NCBI RefSeq assembly: GCF_900457465.1
Contig: NZ_UAUU01000009.1
Location: 558,001 to 622,000 of the forward strand
DNA: 64,000 nucleotides
DNA from: Sphingobacterium multivorum
Lineage (GTDB): Bacteria; Bacteroidota; Bacteroidia; Sphingobacteriales; Sphingobacteriaceae
Reading direction: 5' to 3'
Shown: piece after piece, positions 27,145 to 36,330 of the stretch
Numbering within the stretch: the stretch's first letter is position 1
Layout: each line of letters starts with the position of its first letter
Made by a program: the position numbers and the translations under genes
Notes under the pieces: model-generated
What the model was told of the DNA's origin: nothing
Seen by the model: the letters and a program-made list of their open reading frames with translations, nothing else
The model's database searches: none

Positions 27145-28452
27145 TTAATTTGTTCTTAGGTTTTCTTCTACAAGCTCTTCAACATATTTGCGAACAACCT
27201 CATTTGAGAAACGTGTCGTTACGTCAAATGCAAATGCGTGCACCAACAGGATACGGGCAGACTCTTCGCCAATTCCTCTTGCTCTCAGATAAAACAGCGC
27301 TTCATTATCAAACTGACCGATGGTACACCCGTGTGAACATTTTACGTCATCGGCAAAGATTTCCAACTGTGGTTTGGTATAAACCGCCGAATTGTCTGAC
27401 ATCAACATATTATTATTCTGTTGAAAAGCATTCGTTTTCTGCGCATCCTCGCGCACAAAGATTTTTCCATTGAAAACCGCAACGGACTTGTCCTGTGTAA
27501 TATTTTTATACCATTCATAGGACTCACAATGTGGTTTCAGGTGGTCTACGATGGTATGATTATCGACCAATTGATCGGCAGCCGTTAAGTTGATTCCATA
27601 TAAATGGCTCTCCACATGCTCGGCATCCAAACGGACGTTGATATTGTTACGGATAAACGAAGCGCCTGGAAAATTACAGTTGTAATTATTGTAAAGACTG
27701 TATTTTTCTTGATATACCTCTGTATGATTAAAGTAACGGCTTACAGATTCCGCGAGCTGCAAATAATAATGTTGTACTTTAGCATTCTCTTTGACGATAA
27801 TCTCAGAGACCTTATTGTGCACATTATTTGCGGTACCTTCTGCAGTGATAAAGCTTTCGATCAATTCAAGTTCTGCATTTGGCTCGACAACGATCAAATT
27901 ACGTGTTTGTGCAAAGAAATCCTCTTTCCCTGTAGCGACGTGAATAATCTGTATTGGTTTATCAAGTACAACTCCCTTTTTCAAATGGATAAAAACACCA
28001 TTGGTAAAAGCAGCCGTATTCAAAGCGACCATAATATTGTCTGACTTATCCGCATATTTAGCAAAATGGGACTCAAATGCAGGCTCTGAAGTGGCTTCAT
28101 CCATTGGAATAACCGACAGTCCCTTTACATTTTCTAATTCACTTACTGCTAATACATACTGACCATTCACCAAAATAATGCGGTAGGCATCCAACTGCGG
28201 AATCTCACCTGCACTAAAGTCTAAGCCTTCGATATCCACATCGACATCAAGCGCATAAGGCTTATTGATAATACTGTGGATGTTTGTATATTTCCATTCT
28301 TCATTCTTAACGGTGGGAAAGCCTGCTGCTTCGAAACGCTCGAATGCAAGTTGGCGGGCTTCCACGAAAAACGAAGGTTCGTCTGAAACGCCTTGCTCTT
28401 TGAAAGCTCCCAACACTTGTTGAAGTAATGATTCTGAAACTAATGTACTCAT
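27145..28452 (-). CDS. sufD: Fe-S cluster assembly protein SufD
   Basis: 435 residues. It partners SufB and SufC in the SufBC2D scaffold that builds Fe-S clusters. The C-terminal half carries the shared SufB/SufD right-handed beta-helix and the late signature DDVKCSHGCTIGQFDNEALFYLRARGIGEESARILLVHAF. The N-terminus is helical with the conserved FPTVKNEEWKYTN. It is the last gene of the sufB-sufC-sufD operon on the minus strand, 59 bases after sufC, and is followed by a terminator. sufS, sufE and sufA are not in the window. Confidence 0.95.
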   Translation of the reverse strand: MSTLVSESLLQQVLGAFKEQGVSDEPSFFVEARQLAFERFEAAGFPTVKNEEWKYTNIHSIINKPYALDVDVDIEGLDFSAGEIPQLDAYRIILVNGQYVLAVSELENVKGLSVIPMDEATSEPAFESHFAKYADKSDNIMVALNTAAFTNGVFIHLKKGVVLDKPIQIIHVATGKEDFFAQTRNLIVVEPNAELELIESFITAEGTANNVHNKVSEIIVKENAKVQHYYLQLAESVSRYFNHTEVYQEKYSLYNNYNCNFPGASFIRNNINVRLDAEHVESHLYGINLTAADQLVDNHTIVDHLKPHCESYEWYKNITQDKSVAVFNGKIFVREDAQKTNAFQQNNNMLMSDNSAVYTKPQLEIFADDVKCSHGCTIGQFDNEALFYLRARGIGEESARILLVHAFAFDVTTRFSNEVVRKYVEELVEENLRTN

Positions 28453-28511
28453 GTTATTTTTTAATCAAATCGCCAAAATTCTCCTCTAATCCTATTTACT
28501 CAGGTAAAAGA

Positions 28512-29270
28512 TTAGGCGTTTTGTGTATCATATTCTTTTAACCAATCGTATCCTTTTTCTTCGAGCTCCAAAGCTAATTCTTTAGGTCCCGATTTCACGA
28601 TACGGCCATTATACAATACGTGAACAAAATCTGGAACGATATAATCCAACAAACGTTGGTAGTGTGTAATAACAATAAAAGCATTGTCTTTAGAGCGCAA
28701 TTGATTCACACCATTTGCAACGATACGAAGTGCATCGATATCCAAACCAGAATCTGTCTCATCCAAAATAGATAATTTCGGGTTCAACATCGCCAATTGA
28801 AAAATTTCGTTACGCTTTTTCTCACCACCGGAGAATCCTTCATTTAAAGAGCGGTTAGCCAAATTAGCTGAAAACTCAACCAATTTTTGCTTGTCTTTTA
28901 CCATTTGTAAAAATTCCTTCGCTTCCATTGGCGGAAGACCTTTGTACTCACGAATATCATTTACAGCCGTTTTCAAGAAATTGATATTCGATACGCCCGG
29001 AATCTCAACAGGATATTGAAAAGCCAAAAACAGCCCTTCACGCGCACGGTCTTCAGGGGAAAGATCCAATAAATCCACACCGTCCAATAGTGCGGAACCT
29101 TCACTTACCTCATAGGATTCACGTCCTGCTAATACATTCCCTAATGTACTTTTACCAGCACCATTTGGTCCCATAATCGCATGAACTTCGCCAGCTTTTA
29201 CTTCTAGGTTTAACCCTTTTAATATTTGTTTGTCTTCTACAGACGCATGTAAATTTTTAATGCTTAACAT
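28512..29270 (-). CDS. sufC: Fe-S cluster assembly ATPase SufC
   Basis: 252 residues. ABC-type ATPase that drives conformational change in the SufBCD complex. Walker A GPNGAGKST at about 34-42, Q-loop in FLAFQYPVEIPG, ABC signature FSGGEKKR, Walker B LSILDETDSGLD (with the SufC-specific DETDSGLD), and the H-switch VITHYQRLL. It lies between sufB and sufD on the same strand. Confidence 0.97.
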   Translation of the reverse strand: MLSIKNLHASVEDKQILKGLNLEVKAGEVHAIMGPNGAGKSTLGNVLAGRESYEVSEGSALLDGVDLLDLSPEDRAREGLFLAFQYPVEIPGVSNINFLKTAVNDIREYKGLPPMEAKEFLQMVKDKQKLVEFSANLANRSLNEGFSGGEKKRNEIFQLAMLNPKLSILDETDSGLDIDALRIVANGVNQLRSKDNAFIVITHYQRLLDYIVPDFVHVLYNGRIVKSGPKELALELEEKGYDWLKEYDTQNA

Positions 29271-29332
29271 TTTATTCGTATTGAGTATGGTATAATGTAG
29301 CGACTTAAACTACATTCCCAATGATTTTTTAT

Positions 29333-30782
29333 CTATCCTACTGAACCTTCTAATGAAATTGCCAATAATTTTTGAGCCTCTACAGCAAACTCCATCGGCA
29401 ATTGATTTAATACTTCTTTTGCATACCCGTTGACAATTAAACCAACAGCTTTCTCAGAATCGATACCCCGTTGATTCAAATAGAATACCTGGTCCTCACC
29501 GATTTTGGAAGTAGTCGCCTCATGCTCTAATTTGGCCGTCTTATTTCTATTTTCGATGTAAGGGAATGTATGTGCCCCACATTTATCACCGATCAATAAG
29601 GAGTCACATTGTGTAAAGTTACGCGAGTTGTCGGCATTTGGACCGATTTCACTAAACCTCTATAACTGTTGTGGCTCTTACCGGCGGAGATACCTTTAGA
29701 AATAATTTTAGATTTTGTGTTTTTACCCAAATGAACCATCTTCGTTCCTGTATCAGCTACCTGATGATTACGCGTCATGGCTACAGAGTAAAACTCACCA
29801 ATAGAGTTATCACCCTTTAAAATCACACCCGGGTATTTCCATGTAATTGCAGAACCGGTTTCTACCTGTGTCCAGGAGATTTTACTGTTATCGCCCTTAC
29901 AGATTCCACGCTTGGTTACAAAGTTATAAATACCACCTTTTCCTTCTTATCACCAGGGTACCAGTTTTGAACGGTAGAATATTTAATATCAGCATCACGT
30001 TCGGCAATCAATTCAACCACTGCCGCATGCAGCTGGTTTTCATCACGCATAGGTGCAGTACATCCCTCCAAATAAGAAACATAAGCCCCCTCATCCGCAA
30101 TGATCAACGTGCGTTCGAATTGCCCAGTATTCTGTGCATTGATACGGAAATAGGTAGACAATTCCATTGGACATCTAACGCCTTTTGGAACGTAAACAAA
30201 GGATCCATCCGAAAACACTGCAGAATTTAATGCTGCATAAATGTTATCTGTCTGCGGAACCACTGTACCCAAATATTTTTTCACCAGGTCAGGATGCTCT
30301 TGCACGGCCTCACCAAATGAACAGAAAATAACTCCTTGCTCTTTTAATTTCTCACGAAACGTTGTTTTTACAGATACCGAATCGAAGACAGCATCTACAG
30401 CCACAACTCCCGCCAATATTTTTTGCTCATCCAAAGGAATTCCCAACTTTTCGAAAGTGGAAATCAACTCAGGGTCAACCTCATCCATCGAATTAAGCTG
30501 CGGTTTTGCTTTCGGGGCTGCATAGTAGGAAATCTCTTGAAAATCAATCTCGGGAGCTTTGAAATTCTGCCAAGTAGGCATTCTTAACGTCAAGAAATGA
30601 CGGAAAGCTTTTAACCTCCATTCCAATAGCCATTCAGGTTCATTCTTTTTTGCCGAAATAAAACGAACCGTATCCTCAGTAAGGCCTTTGGCTGCAATTT
30701 CCATTTCGATATCTGTCGTGAACCCGTATTTATATTCTTCGAGCTCTAGCTCTTTTAACAAATCGTCGTCTTTAGTACTCAT
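29333..30782 (-). pseudogene. sufB: Fe-S cluster assembly protein SufB, frame broken by two 1-base losses (probably sequence error)
   Basis: Read across two breaks it gives a complete 483-residue SufB, the scaffold subunit that holds the nascent cluster. Conserved blocks: [80 protein letters not shown], then after the first break [30 protein letters not shown]-type sequence, and after the second break [19 protein letters not shown] and [16 protein letters not shown]. First break: a base missing near 29942-29947. Second: a T missing from the T-run at 29647-29649. SufB is normally essential here and sufC and sufD are intact, so I infer sequencing error. A -7-like TAACTTTG lies at 30842-30849. 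Confidence 0.92.
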
Positions 30783-31037
30783 ATTGCGCTCTCACGGTTT
30801 AACTAATTTGGGAGGGCTTCACCTCCGCACCTATCGAACTGCAAAGTTACAATTTCAAAGCCAATAAAACAGCATTTAATAGCACCTTACGAAGGCATTT
30901 TTAATAAAAAAATGACATTTATCACTCCATTTCATTAAAATGAGCACATTTCAATCGATTATGACAGTCAAATGATTTTGCATCGATTAAAATTATAATT
31001 ATAAAAACACGATATAACTAAAATCTATTTATCACCA

Positions 31038-31089
31038 ATAATTTTGTATATTTTTAAATTTCCAAATATAATTTTGTATATTTACAAAT
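31038..31089 (+). promoter_or_regulatory. Direct repeats upstream of the Lrp gene (promoter/operator)
   Basis: Two near-identical 22-base copies, ATAATTTTGTATATTT(TT/AC)AAAT, at 31038-31059 and 31068-31089, exactly 30 bases apart. The second holds a small dyad TTTGTA-TATT-TACAAA and a -7-like TAATTTTG (31069-31076); the first supplies a TTTG that could be the -33 box with a 22-base spacer. It lies 25 bases before the Lrp start, so self-regulation by Lrp is plausible but inferred. Confidence 0.55.
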
Positions 31090-31114
31090 ACTATTGATTA
31101 TTAAGACTTAAGAT

Positions 31115-31585
31115 ATGCCCTTTGCACCGGATAAAACAGATTTAAAAATTCTTAAACTATTACAAGAGAATGGTCGTATAACTAATTTGCAACTCGCATC
31201 TAGCATCGGACTGTCCCCCGCGCCAACCTTAGAGCGTGTGCGAAAACTGGAAAACTCAGGCTTCATCAAAAGTTACCATGCCTTTGTGGACGAGGAGAAA
31301 CTGGGGCTTGGGATCAAGTCGTTCATACAGATCTCACTCGATTTCCATACCCACAACGCTATTCCTGAATTTGTAGCTGCAGTCAAAATGATACCTGAAG
31401 TAACCGAATGCCATCACGTTACAGGCAATTGTGATTTCATCCTCAAGGTTTACGTAAAAGATATCAAAGCTTATGAAGGCGTCATCATGGAAAAAATATC
31501 CAAAATACCTTTTGTAAAGACATTCCAAACCATGATGATTATGTCGACCAGCAAAAAAGAACCCATTATTCCTTTAGAATATTAA
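31115..31585 (+). CDS. Lrp/AsnC-family transcriptional regulator
   Basis: 156 residues. N-terminal winged helix-turn-helix (DLKILKLLQENGRITNLQLASSIGLSPAPTLERVRKLENSGFI, residues about 8-50) and a C-terminal RAM ligand-binding/oligomerisation domain (IPEVTECHHVTGNCDFILKVYVKDIKAYEGVI). Such proteins sense amino acids and form octamers on DNA. It is divergent from the suf operon, with 332 bases between start codons. No target gene other than itself can be inferred. Confidence 0.94.
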   Translation: MPFAPDKTDLKILKLLQENGRITNLQLASSIGLSPAPTLERVRKLENSGFIKSYHAFVDEEKLGLGIKSFIQISLDFHTHNAIPEFVAAVKMIPEVTECHHVTGNCDFILKVYVKDIKAYEGVIMEKISKIPFVKTFQTMMIMSTSKKEPIIPLEY

Positions 31586-31733
31586 GCGAGGGAATTAAGC
31601 CCAATCAAAAATATCATTACCGGAATCTCGCTCTTGGACGCATTTGCGCCATGCGCGAATCACCGGCAATGATGTTTATCTACTTTAGCTATTGGACAGC
31701 AAACGCTTCGCAAAATTTAACCCAAGCCACAAC

Positions 31734-32408
31734 TTAAATCAGGCGCCAATCAATTGGGGTTTTACCATGTGCCGTCAAATACTGGTTTGCGCGTGAAAAA
31801 TGCTTACTACCAAAAAAACCACGATAGACAGACAACGGTGAGGGATGAACCGCCGTTAGAATAAGATGCTTCTTCGCATCAATGAGCACACTTTTCTTTT
31901 GGGCATAACTTCCCCACAACAAAAACACCACATGTTCACAACGCTCCGAAATGGCATGAATAATACTGTCTGTAAAAATCTCCCAGCCTTTCTTTTGATG
32001 AGAACCAGCCAAATGCGCCTGAACTGTCAAGGTCGCATTTAACAATAATACCCCCTGCTTGGCCCAAGAAGTCAAATCGCCAGCATGCGGCGCAACAAAA
32101 CCAGGGATATCATCTTGCAATTCCTTAAAAATATTTTTTAAAGATGGGGGCAAGGCAATCCCTGCCGGAACTGAAAAAGACAGCCCATGTGCCTGCCCGT
32201 CATTGTGGTAAGGATCCTGCCCTAAAATAACCACTTTCACCTGATCCAATGGCGTCAGCTTAAAAGCATTCATCACCAGATCTGCCGGTGGAAACACTTT
32301 CGTTTTCTGACGCTCTGCTTGCACAAAAGTAGATAACTGTTTCATGTAGGGCTGAGCGAACAAAGGCCTTAACACAGGAGCCCAAGAATCATCGTATTGC
32401 TTTTCCAT
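31734..32408 (-). CDS. ung: Uracil-DNA glycosylase
   Basis: 224 residues, family 1 UDG. It removes uracil from DNA to start base-excision repair. Catalytic motif [18 protein letters not shown] with Asp65 as the water-activating residue (GQDPYH at 63-68), and the second motif [11 protein letters not shown] with the catalytic His. LLLNATLTV is the uracil-binding strand. It is monocistronic, with its own promoter whose -7 box ends four bases before the ATG. Confidence 0.97.
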   Translation of the reverse strand: MEKQYDDSWAPVLRPLFAQPYMKQLSTFVQAERQKTKVFPPADLVMNAFKLTPLDQVKVVILGQDPYHNDGQAHGLSFSVPAGIALPPSLKNIFKELQDDIPGFVAPHAGDLTSWAKQGVLLLNATLTVQAHLAGSHQKKGWEIFTDSIIHAISERCEHVVFLLWGSYAQKKSVLIDAKKHLILTAVHPSPLSVYRGFFGSKHFSRANQYLTAHGKTPIDWRLI

Positions 32409-32412
32409 AATT

Positions 32413-32444
32413 CAAACATAGACAAAGTTGCATATAAAGGCAAA
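32413..32444 (-). promoter_or_regulatory. Promoter of ung (near-leaderless)
   Basis: On the minus strand TTTG (32441-32444), 20 bases, TATGTTTG (32413-32420). Only four bases separate the -7 box from the ATG at 32408, so transcription should begin at or next to the start codon. Confidence 0.7.
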
Positions 32445-32636
32445 TTTATCCGGCTGCCCACCTATTCGGCGTTATACCAAAGCAAGATTATCAGAACACA
32501 TCGATTAACATAAAAGCTACCATTTTCTAGAAAAACACATTTTTACAAAATAACAACCTGAACGAGTTGCTTAAACGGTGAAATTAACGGATATTTGCAG
32601 AATTAAATTGAATACAAATATTTTAAACAAAGATTT

Positions 32637-33176
32637 ATGTCAAATCTCGTTAGAATCATTATTTGCAGTGCATTGCTTATCGGAACAGTTGCCTTATTCT
32701 GGACCGGAAATTGGGGATGGGGAATTTTAGGGATCTTGATCACGATCTTAGGCTTCGTTACTGTATTTTTCCATGAATATATGCTGATTGCGCAATGGCA
32801 TATGCGTAAACAAAATATGGCCGCAGCTGAAAAATGGCTAGGTAAAATCACCAACTACGAAAAGCAATTGATCCCACAACAGCATGGTTACTACAACATG
32901 CTGATCGGACTGATCGAATCACAACGTGCACCTATGCAATCTGAAAAATATTTTAAGAAAGCATTGGCATTGGGTCTACATATGGACCATAACATCGCCT
33001 TAGCAAAATTGAGCCTAGCCGGTGTAGCCATGGCGAAGCGCAATAAACGTGAAGCCGAAAAACTTCTTCAAGAAGCTAAAAAAGCAGATAAAAATAAGTT
33101 GTTAGCTGATCAGATCAAAATGATGAAAGACCAGATGGGCATGATGGACAAACAGCAGATCAGATACAATCGATAA
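32637..33176 (+). CDS. Membrane-anchored TPR-like protein, function unknown
   Basis: 179 residues. Two N-terminal membrane helices (about 5-24 and 27-46; IIICSALLIGTVALFW and GWGILGILITILGFVTVFF) and a helical cytoplasmic part with TPR-like repeats (MAAAEKWLGKITNYEKQLIPQQHGYYNMLIGLIESQ; SEKYFKKALALGLHMDHNIALAKLSLAGVAMAKRN). No enzymatic motif. It is monocistronic and shares a bidirectional terminator with the convergent gene. Confidence 0.8.
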   Translation: MSNLVRIIICSALLIGTVALFWTGNWGWGILGILITILGFVTVFFHEYMLIAQWHMRKQNMAAAEKWLGKITNYEKQLIPQQHGYYNMLIGLIESQRAPMQSEKYFKKALALGLHMDHNIALAKLSLAGVAMAKRNKREAEKLLQEAKKADKNKLLADQIKMMKDQMGMMDKQQIRYNR

Positions 33177-33188
33177 TATTGAATAATC

Positions 33189-33226
33189 AAAAAAAGCTTC
33201 GAAGTTATAACTTCGAAGCTTTTTTT
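33189..33226. terminator. Bidirectional rho-independent terminator
   Basis: Perfect 18-bp inverted repeat AAAAAAAGCTTCGAAGTT / AACTTCGAAGCTTTTTTT with a 2-base centre, between the convergent TPR-like gene and the secreted hypothetical gene. Confidence 0.93.
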
Positions 33227-33244
33227 GTCAAGAGACAAAATCAA

Positions 33245-33709
33245 TTATTTCTTTAATGAAATAGGAACCTCCAAAAACTCCCCCTCTTCTGTACTGCTCT
33301 CAAAGACCAGTTTAACCATAACCGGTTTATCCGTTTTCTTCCAATCCTTTACAACGACCTGTATATCCACAGGCTTATCTTCTTCTAGCAAATAGTGCAG
33401 ATAATTCTGCTTATCTTCAAATTTAACCAATACATTTCCCATCTGAATCGTGGAAAAGAAATGGGGCTGTTTCTTCTGATCCAACACTTGCGTGGAAAAG
33501 GTGTTCATTTTATATTCCCGAGGATTCTTACTATACGATATAGCAAACAAATTGATCACCAATTCATGCTTAGGCTCATCTACGTGAAATTCCTTTACAT
33601 CGAATTGGATATCGTCAACAACCAACAATGAATCTGCCGACTGCGCCTTTACAAACCCACTGACAAGGAAGAGCATCAAGACAACAACATATCTAAAAAA
33701 AACGTTCAT
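33245..33709 (-). CDS. Secreted protein of unknown function
   Basis: 154 residues with a signal peptide (about 1-22, FLVSGFVKAQ). The mature part is rich in alternating beta-strand patterns (HELVINLFAISY, VDIQVVVKDW, PVMVKLVFESS), consistent with a small beta-sandwich. No family recognised. It follows DUF4293 on the same strand, but a terminator at 33727-33749 separates them. Confidence 0.75.
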   Translation of the reverse strand: MNVFFRYVVVLMLFLVSGFVKAQSADSLLVVDDIQFDVKEFHVDEPKHELVINLFAISYSKNPREYKMNTFSTQVLDQKKQPHFFSTIQMGNVLVKFEDKQNYLHYLLEEDKPVDIQVVVKDWKKTDKPVMVKLVFESSTEEGEFLEVPISLKK

Positions 33710-33726
33710 ATCATATTATATTTAAA

Positions 33727-33749
33727 AAAGCCACGGTCTTCGTGGCTTT
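33727..33749 (-). terminator. Rho-independent terminator of the DUF4293 gene
   Basis: AAAGCCACG / CGTGGCTTT 9-bp stem, loop GTCTT; followed on the minus strand by TTT. It lies 28 bases after the DUF4293 stop. Confidence 0.85.
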
Positions 33750-33776
33750 AACTATTATTGGATTATTCTTTCAAAT

Positions 33777-34259
33777 TTATGCCCTCAATCGATCGGCAGA
33801 CCGGATCAACTTTTCATCTTTACGTACACCTCCCATGGCTAACGCACAGAAAATAATCGAGATAGGCAACAAAAAGAATCCTACGCCGATATTCCCAGCA
33901 CCCAAAAATTGGTTCACCGTAGCGAGATGAGTACTTGCAGAAGAATATAGCCACACTGCAAATAAGATAATTGCGACAACCTCTACCCAAATAAGCAAAA
34001 GTTGGACTTTACGCTTTTTAAATTTAAATATCGTGAACAGGGGAAGCCCGCCTAATAATACGGTGGCCACAGTCTGGAGAATATAACCAAATCCCCCCTC
34101 GTGTACCGGCTGACCCGCAGCAACACTATACACACCGGTCACCTTCACATTCTTTCCTAAACCAACTAAATCGCTATAATTAACATAGGGAAATAGAAAC
34201 AAGCCGAATATGACTAATCCTGCTATCAGCAGATAAACAGTTTGGATACGTTGAATCAT
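33777..34259 (-). CDS. DUF4293 family membrane protein
   Basis: 160 residues with four predicted membrane helices. The N-terminus MIQRIQTVYLLIAGLVIFGLFLFPYVNY is the hallmark of DUF4293, a family restricted mainly to Bacteroidota and of unknown function. Its promoter (34281-34311) is almost identical to those of GDP-fucose synthase and murF. An IS4 element has inserted 3 bases beyond the -33 box, leaving the core promoter intact. Confidence 0.9.
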   Translation of the reverse strand: MIQRIQTVYLLIAGLVIFGLFLFPYVNYSDLVGLGKNVKVTGVYSVAAGQPVHEGGFGYILQTVATVLLGGLPLFTIFKFKKRKVQLLLIWVEVVAIILFAVWLYSSASTHLATVNQFLGAGNIGVGFFLLPISIIFCALAMGGVRKDEKLIRSADRLRA

Positions 34260-34280
34260 AGTTTAATTTTTGTATACCAA

Positions 34281-34311
34281 CAAACTTAGATAAATTGATT
34301 TTTATATGCAA
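34281..34311 (-). promoter_or_regulatory. Promoter of the DUF4293 gene
   Basis: Minus strand: TTG (34309-34311), 20-base spacer, TAAGTTTG (34281-34288), 21 bases before the ATG. The spacer differs from that of the fcl promoter at one position. Confidence 0.8.
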
Positions 34312-34314
34312 TAT

Positions 34315-35662
34315 CACATGTGTCCTAAATAAATTTTAGGGAGCTGTTTCTGTGTTCCCAACATAGATTTTTTCCTCATTTGAATTTTGACCCTACTTTT
34401 CATTCCTGGAAGATGTGCAGCTGTCCATTTTTCCCTTTGACCGGAGGCCTTACAAAGGGATCATCTATCCATTGCCAGATATTAATTTTTACGAAGATAT
34501 TCATTCTGATAAATGCCACCAGATTGGAGAGGTTCCAATCATATCTGGCCTTCTTTTGCAGATATTTTAGCAGTAATATACCGATCAGGGAAGTCCAGAT
34601 CTGGATCATCACTGCATTTTCAGAAGTCCCTATGAATGTCGATACTTTTAAGCGCTGCTTTAGATGCTTGAAGAAGACTTCGATATGCCAGCGCTGTTTA
34701 TATATATTAGCCACCACAGAAGCCTTCCACGCAGTATTATTGGTCAAAAAATGGTACTCATTGCCCGTGGTGCTGTCCCAAAAGTGAACCAGGCGTAGCG
34801 GCTTGCCGTTGTATTTATTGCAGGCAGGGCCAGAAAGCTCAATGAGCTCATCTTTAATGATTCCCTTTTCCAGGAGCGCTTCACTCTGATATGATTTGAT
34901 AACCTTGTACTTCATGCCAGTTTTACTCCTGGTAACGAAGTAACAGCCGGTGCTGTCCAAATCCCCAAGCCAGCTATAATCCACGTAACCGCGATCCACG
35001 ACCACGACGCTTCCTTTTGGAAAACTGTAGCTACCCGCACGCTGGCTCTCATGCACTTTTCCATCCGTAATCTGCATAAAGACAGGTAGGCATCCATCAT
35101 AATCCAGAACGGTATGAAGTTTTACCGCACCTTTGGTGCTCCTGAATTTAGCCCAGTCAAATAGAGATAGACATAATGGGATCACGCTGGCATCCATCAG
35201 ATAAACCTTTCGCTTCAATTGGGTAAGATCTTTGCGAAAATGCGTATCCTTTTGCCAGAGCTTGTCCAAAAGAGCAAAGTATAGATCTTTAAAGAGTTCA
35301 TGGGGGCGATGCTTGTTGATATAAGAAATATTAGACTTACTAGGAGCTCTAATCACACCTAAATGATTCAGATTACCAGTTGTACTGCGCAAGCCATTAC
35401 TGATATCCCGAACTGAATCTGCCGAGGAAAAATGGCAGAATATCATGCTCGCAAGATGCGTCCAACTGTTGATCCCTTTGCAATGTTTATCACTCTTATG
35501 TTTAGCCACCAAATCCTTGAATAATTCGCGGTCGATAAGCGATAAAATCTGACTAAAAACGTTTAAATTTACCATGGCGGTGTAATAAAATTTAGCGATT
35601 TAAATATAGCAACTTTGCTATATCAAAACACCGCCGCTTTTTTAACGTTTAGGACGCAAGTG
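34315..35662 (-). mobile_element. IS4-family insertion sequence, intact, with 9-bp target duplication
   Basis: 1348 bases. The ends are inverted: CACATGTGTCCTAAA at 34315-34329 and, as the complement, CACTTGCGTCCTAAA ending at 35662 (13 of 15 match). The same 9 bases, ATGCAATAT, flank it on both sides (34306-34314 and 35663-35671), so the boundaries are firm. It holds one intact transposase gene. Confidence 0.88.
34400..35575 (-). CDS. IS4-family transposase
   Basis: 391 residues, unbroken. The N-terminal DUF4372-like domain (SQILSLIDRELFKDLVAKHKSDKHCKGINSWTHLASMIFCHF) is followed by the RNase-H-like DDE core: Asp128 in YLMDASVIPL, Asp194 in VVVDRGYVDY, and Glu299 within the IS4 signature Y-(2)-R-(3)-E-(6)-K (Tyr292, Arg295, Glu299, Lys306). 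Given the exact ends and target duplication it is probably still functional. Confidence 0.95.
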   Translation of the reverse strand: MVNLNVFSQILSLIDRELFKDLVAKHKSDKHCKGINSWTHLASMIFCHFSSADSVRDISNGLRSTTGNLNHLGVIRAPSKSNISYINKHRPHELFKDLYFALLDKLWQKDTHFRKDLTQLKRKVYLMDASVIPLCLSLFDWAKFRSTKGAVKLHTVLDYDGCLPVFMQITDGKVHESQRAGSYSFPKGSVVVVDRGYVDYSWLGDLDSTGCYFVTRSKTGMKYKVIKSYQSEALLEKGIIKDELIELSGPACNKYNGKPLRLVHFWDSTTGNEYHFLTNNTAWKASVVANIYKQRWHIEVFFKHLKQRLKVSTFIGTSENAVMIQIWTSLIGILLLKYLQKKARYDWNLSNLVAFIRMNIFVKINIWQWIDDPFVRPPVKGKNGQLHIFQE

Positions 35663-35808
35663 ATGCAATATAATTGCGATCGAAAAAACAATCAACCTTA
35701 CAGCTCATTAAACAGCAAAACAATCAAACCCTATATTTTGTTGCATTTTTTTACACGATACTAAAGGGCTTCATTTTAGAAAGTTTTATCTTTGCGAAAA
35801 AAAATACC

Positions 35809-36330
35809 ATGTTATATATATACGGTGCAACTGCTCACGCTAAAACTGCGGTAGATGTAGCAGAAGATTTAGCGATTGAAATTGGTGGTCTTATTGACAA
35901 ATCATTGCTCATTGAAGATGTATTCGATTATGAGGTTCAACTTCACCATCAAGTAAAAGGCACGGAGGAAGATTTCTTTATTGCAGTCAAGAACCCAGGC
36001 CTTCGCCAACGGATTGTATCGGAAAATGCAGACTGGAATTACCAGACCCTCATCCATCCCAAAGCCTACGTATCAAAACGAGCGGAGATTGGTGAAGGCA
36101 CCATTATCCTCCCCGGCGCTTCCATCGCCCCTGATGTACAGATAGGCAACCATTGCGTTATCGCCGGTTCTGCTGTTATTGAAAGCAATACCATTATTGA
36201 AGATTTTGTCAACATCGGACCAAATGTCTCAATCGGAGCAAACGTTCTCGTAGGGCGAGGTTCAGAGATTAAAGCAAATACACGGATCGAAGATGAAGAA
36301 ACGATCCCCAAAGAGAGTATAATCGCTTAA
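35809..36330 (+). CDS. Sugar O-acyltransferase, PglD/NeuD-like, left-handed beta-helix
   Basis: 173 residues from MLYIYGATAHAKTAVDVA (35809); the frame is open upstream but that part is not protein-like and contains a -7-like TATCTTTG (35787-35794). N-terminal Rossmann-like half (IYGATAHAKTA, a G-x-G-x-H/A-K/A type motif) and C-terminal hexapeptide repeats (RAEIGEGTIILPGASIAPDVQIGNHCVIAGSAVIESNTIIEDFVNIGPNVSIGANVLVG). The family acetylates amino-sugars or sialic acid-type precursors for surface glycans. No other glycan gene adjoins it, so the substrate is unknown. Confidence 0.82.
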   Translation: MLYIYGATAHAKTAVDVAEDLAIEIGGLIDKSLLIEDVFDYEVQLHHQVKGTEEDFFIAVKNPGLRQRIVSENADWNYQTLIHPKAYVSKRAEIGEGTIILPGASIAPDVQIGNHCVIAGSAVIESNTIIEDFVNIGPNVSIGANVLVGRGSEIKANTRIEDEETIPKESIIA

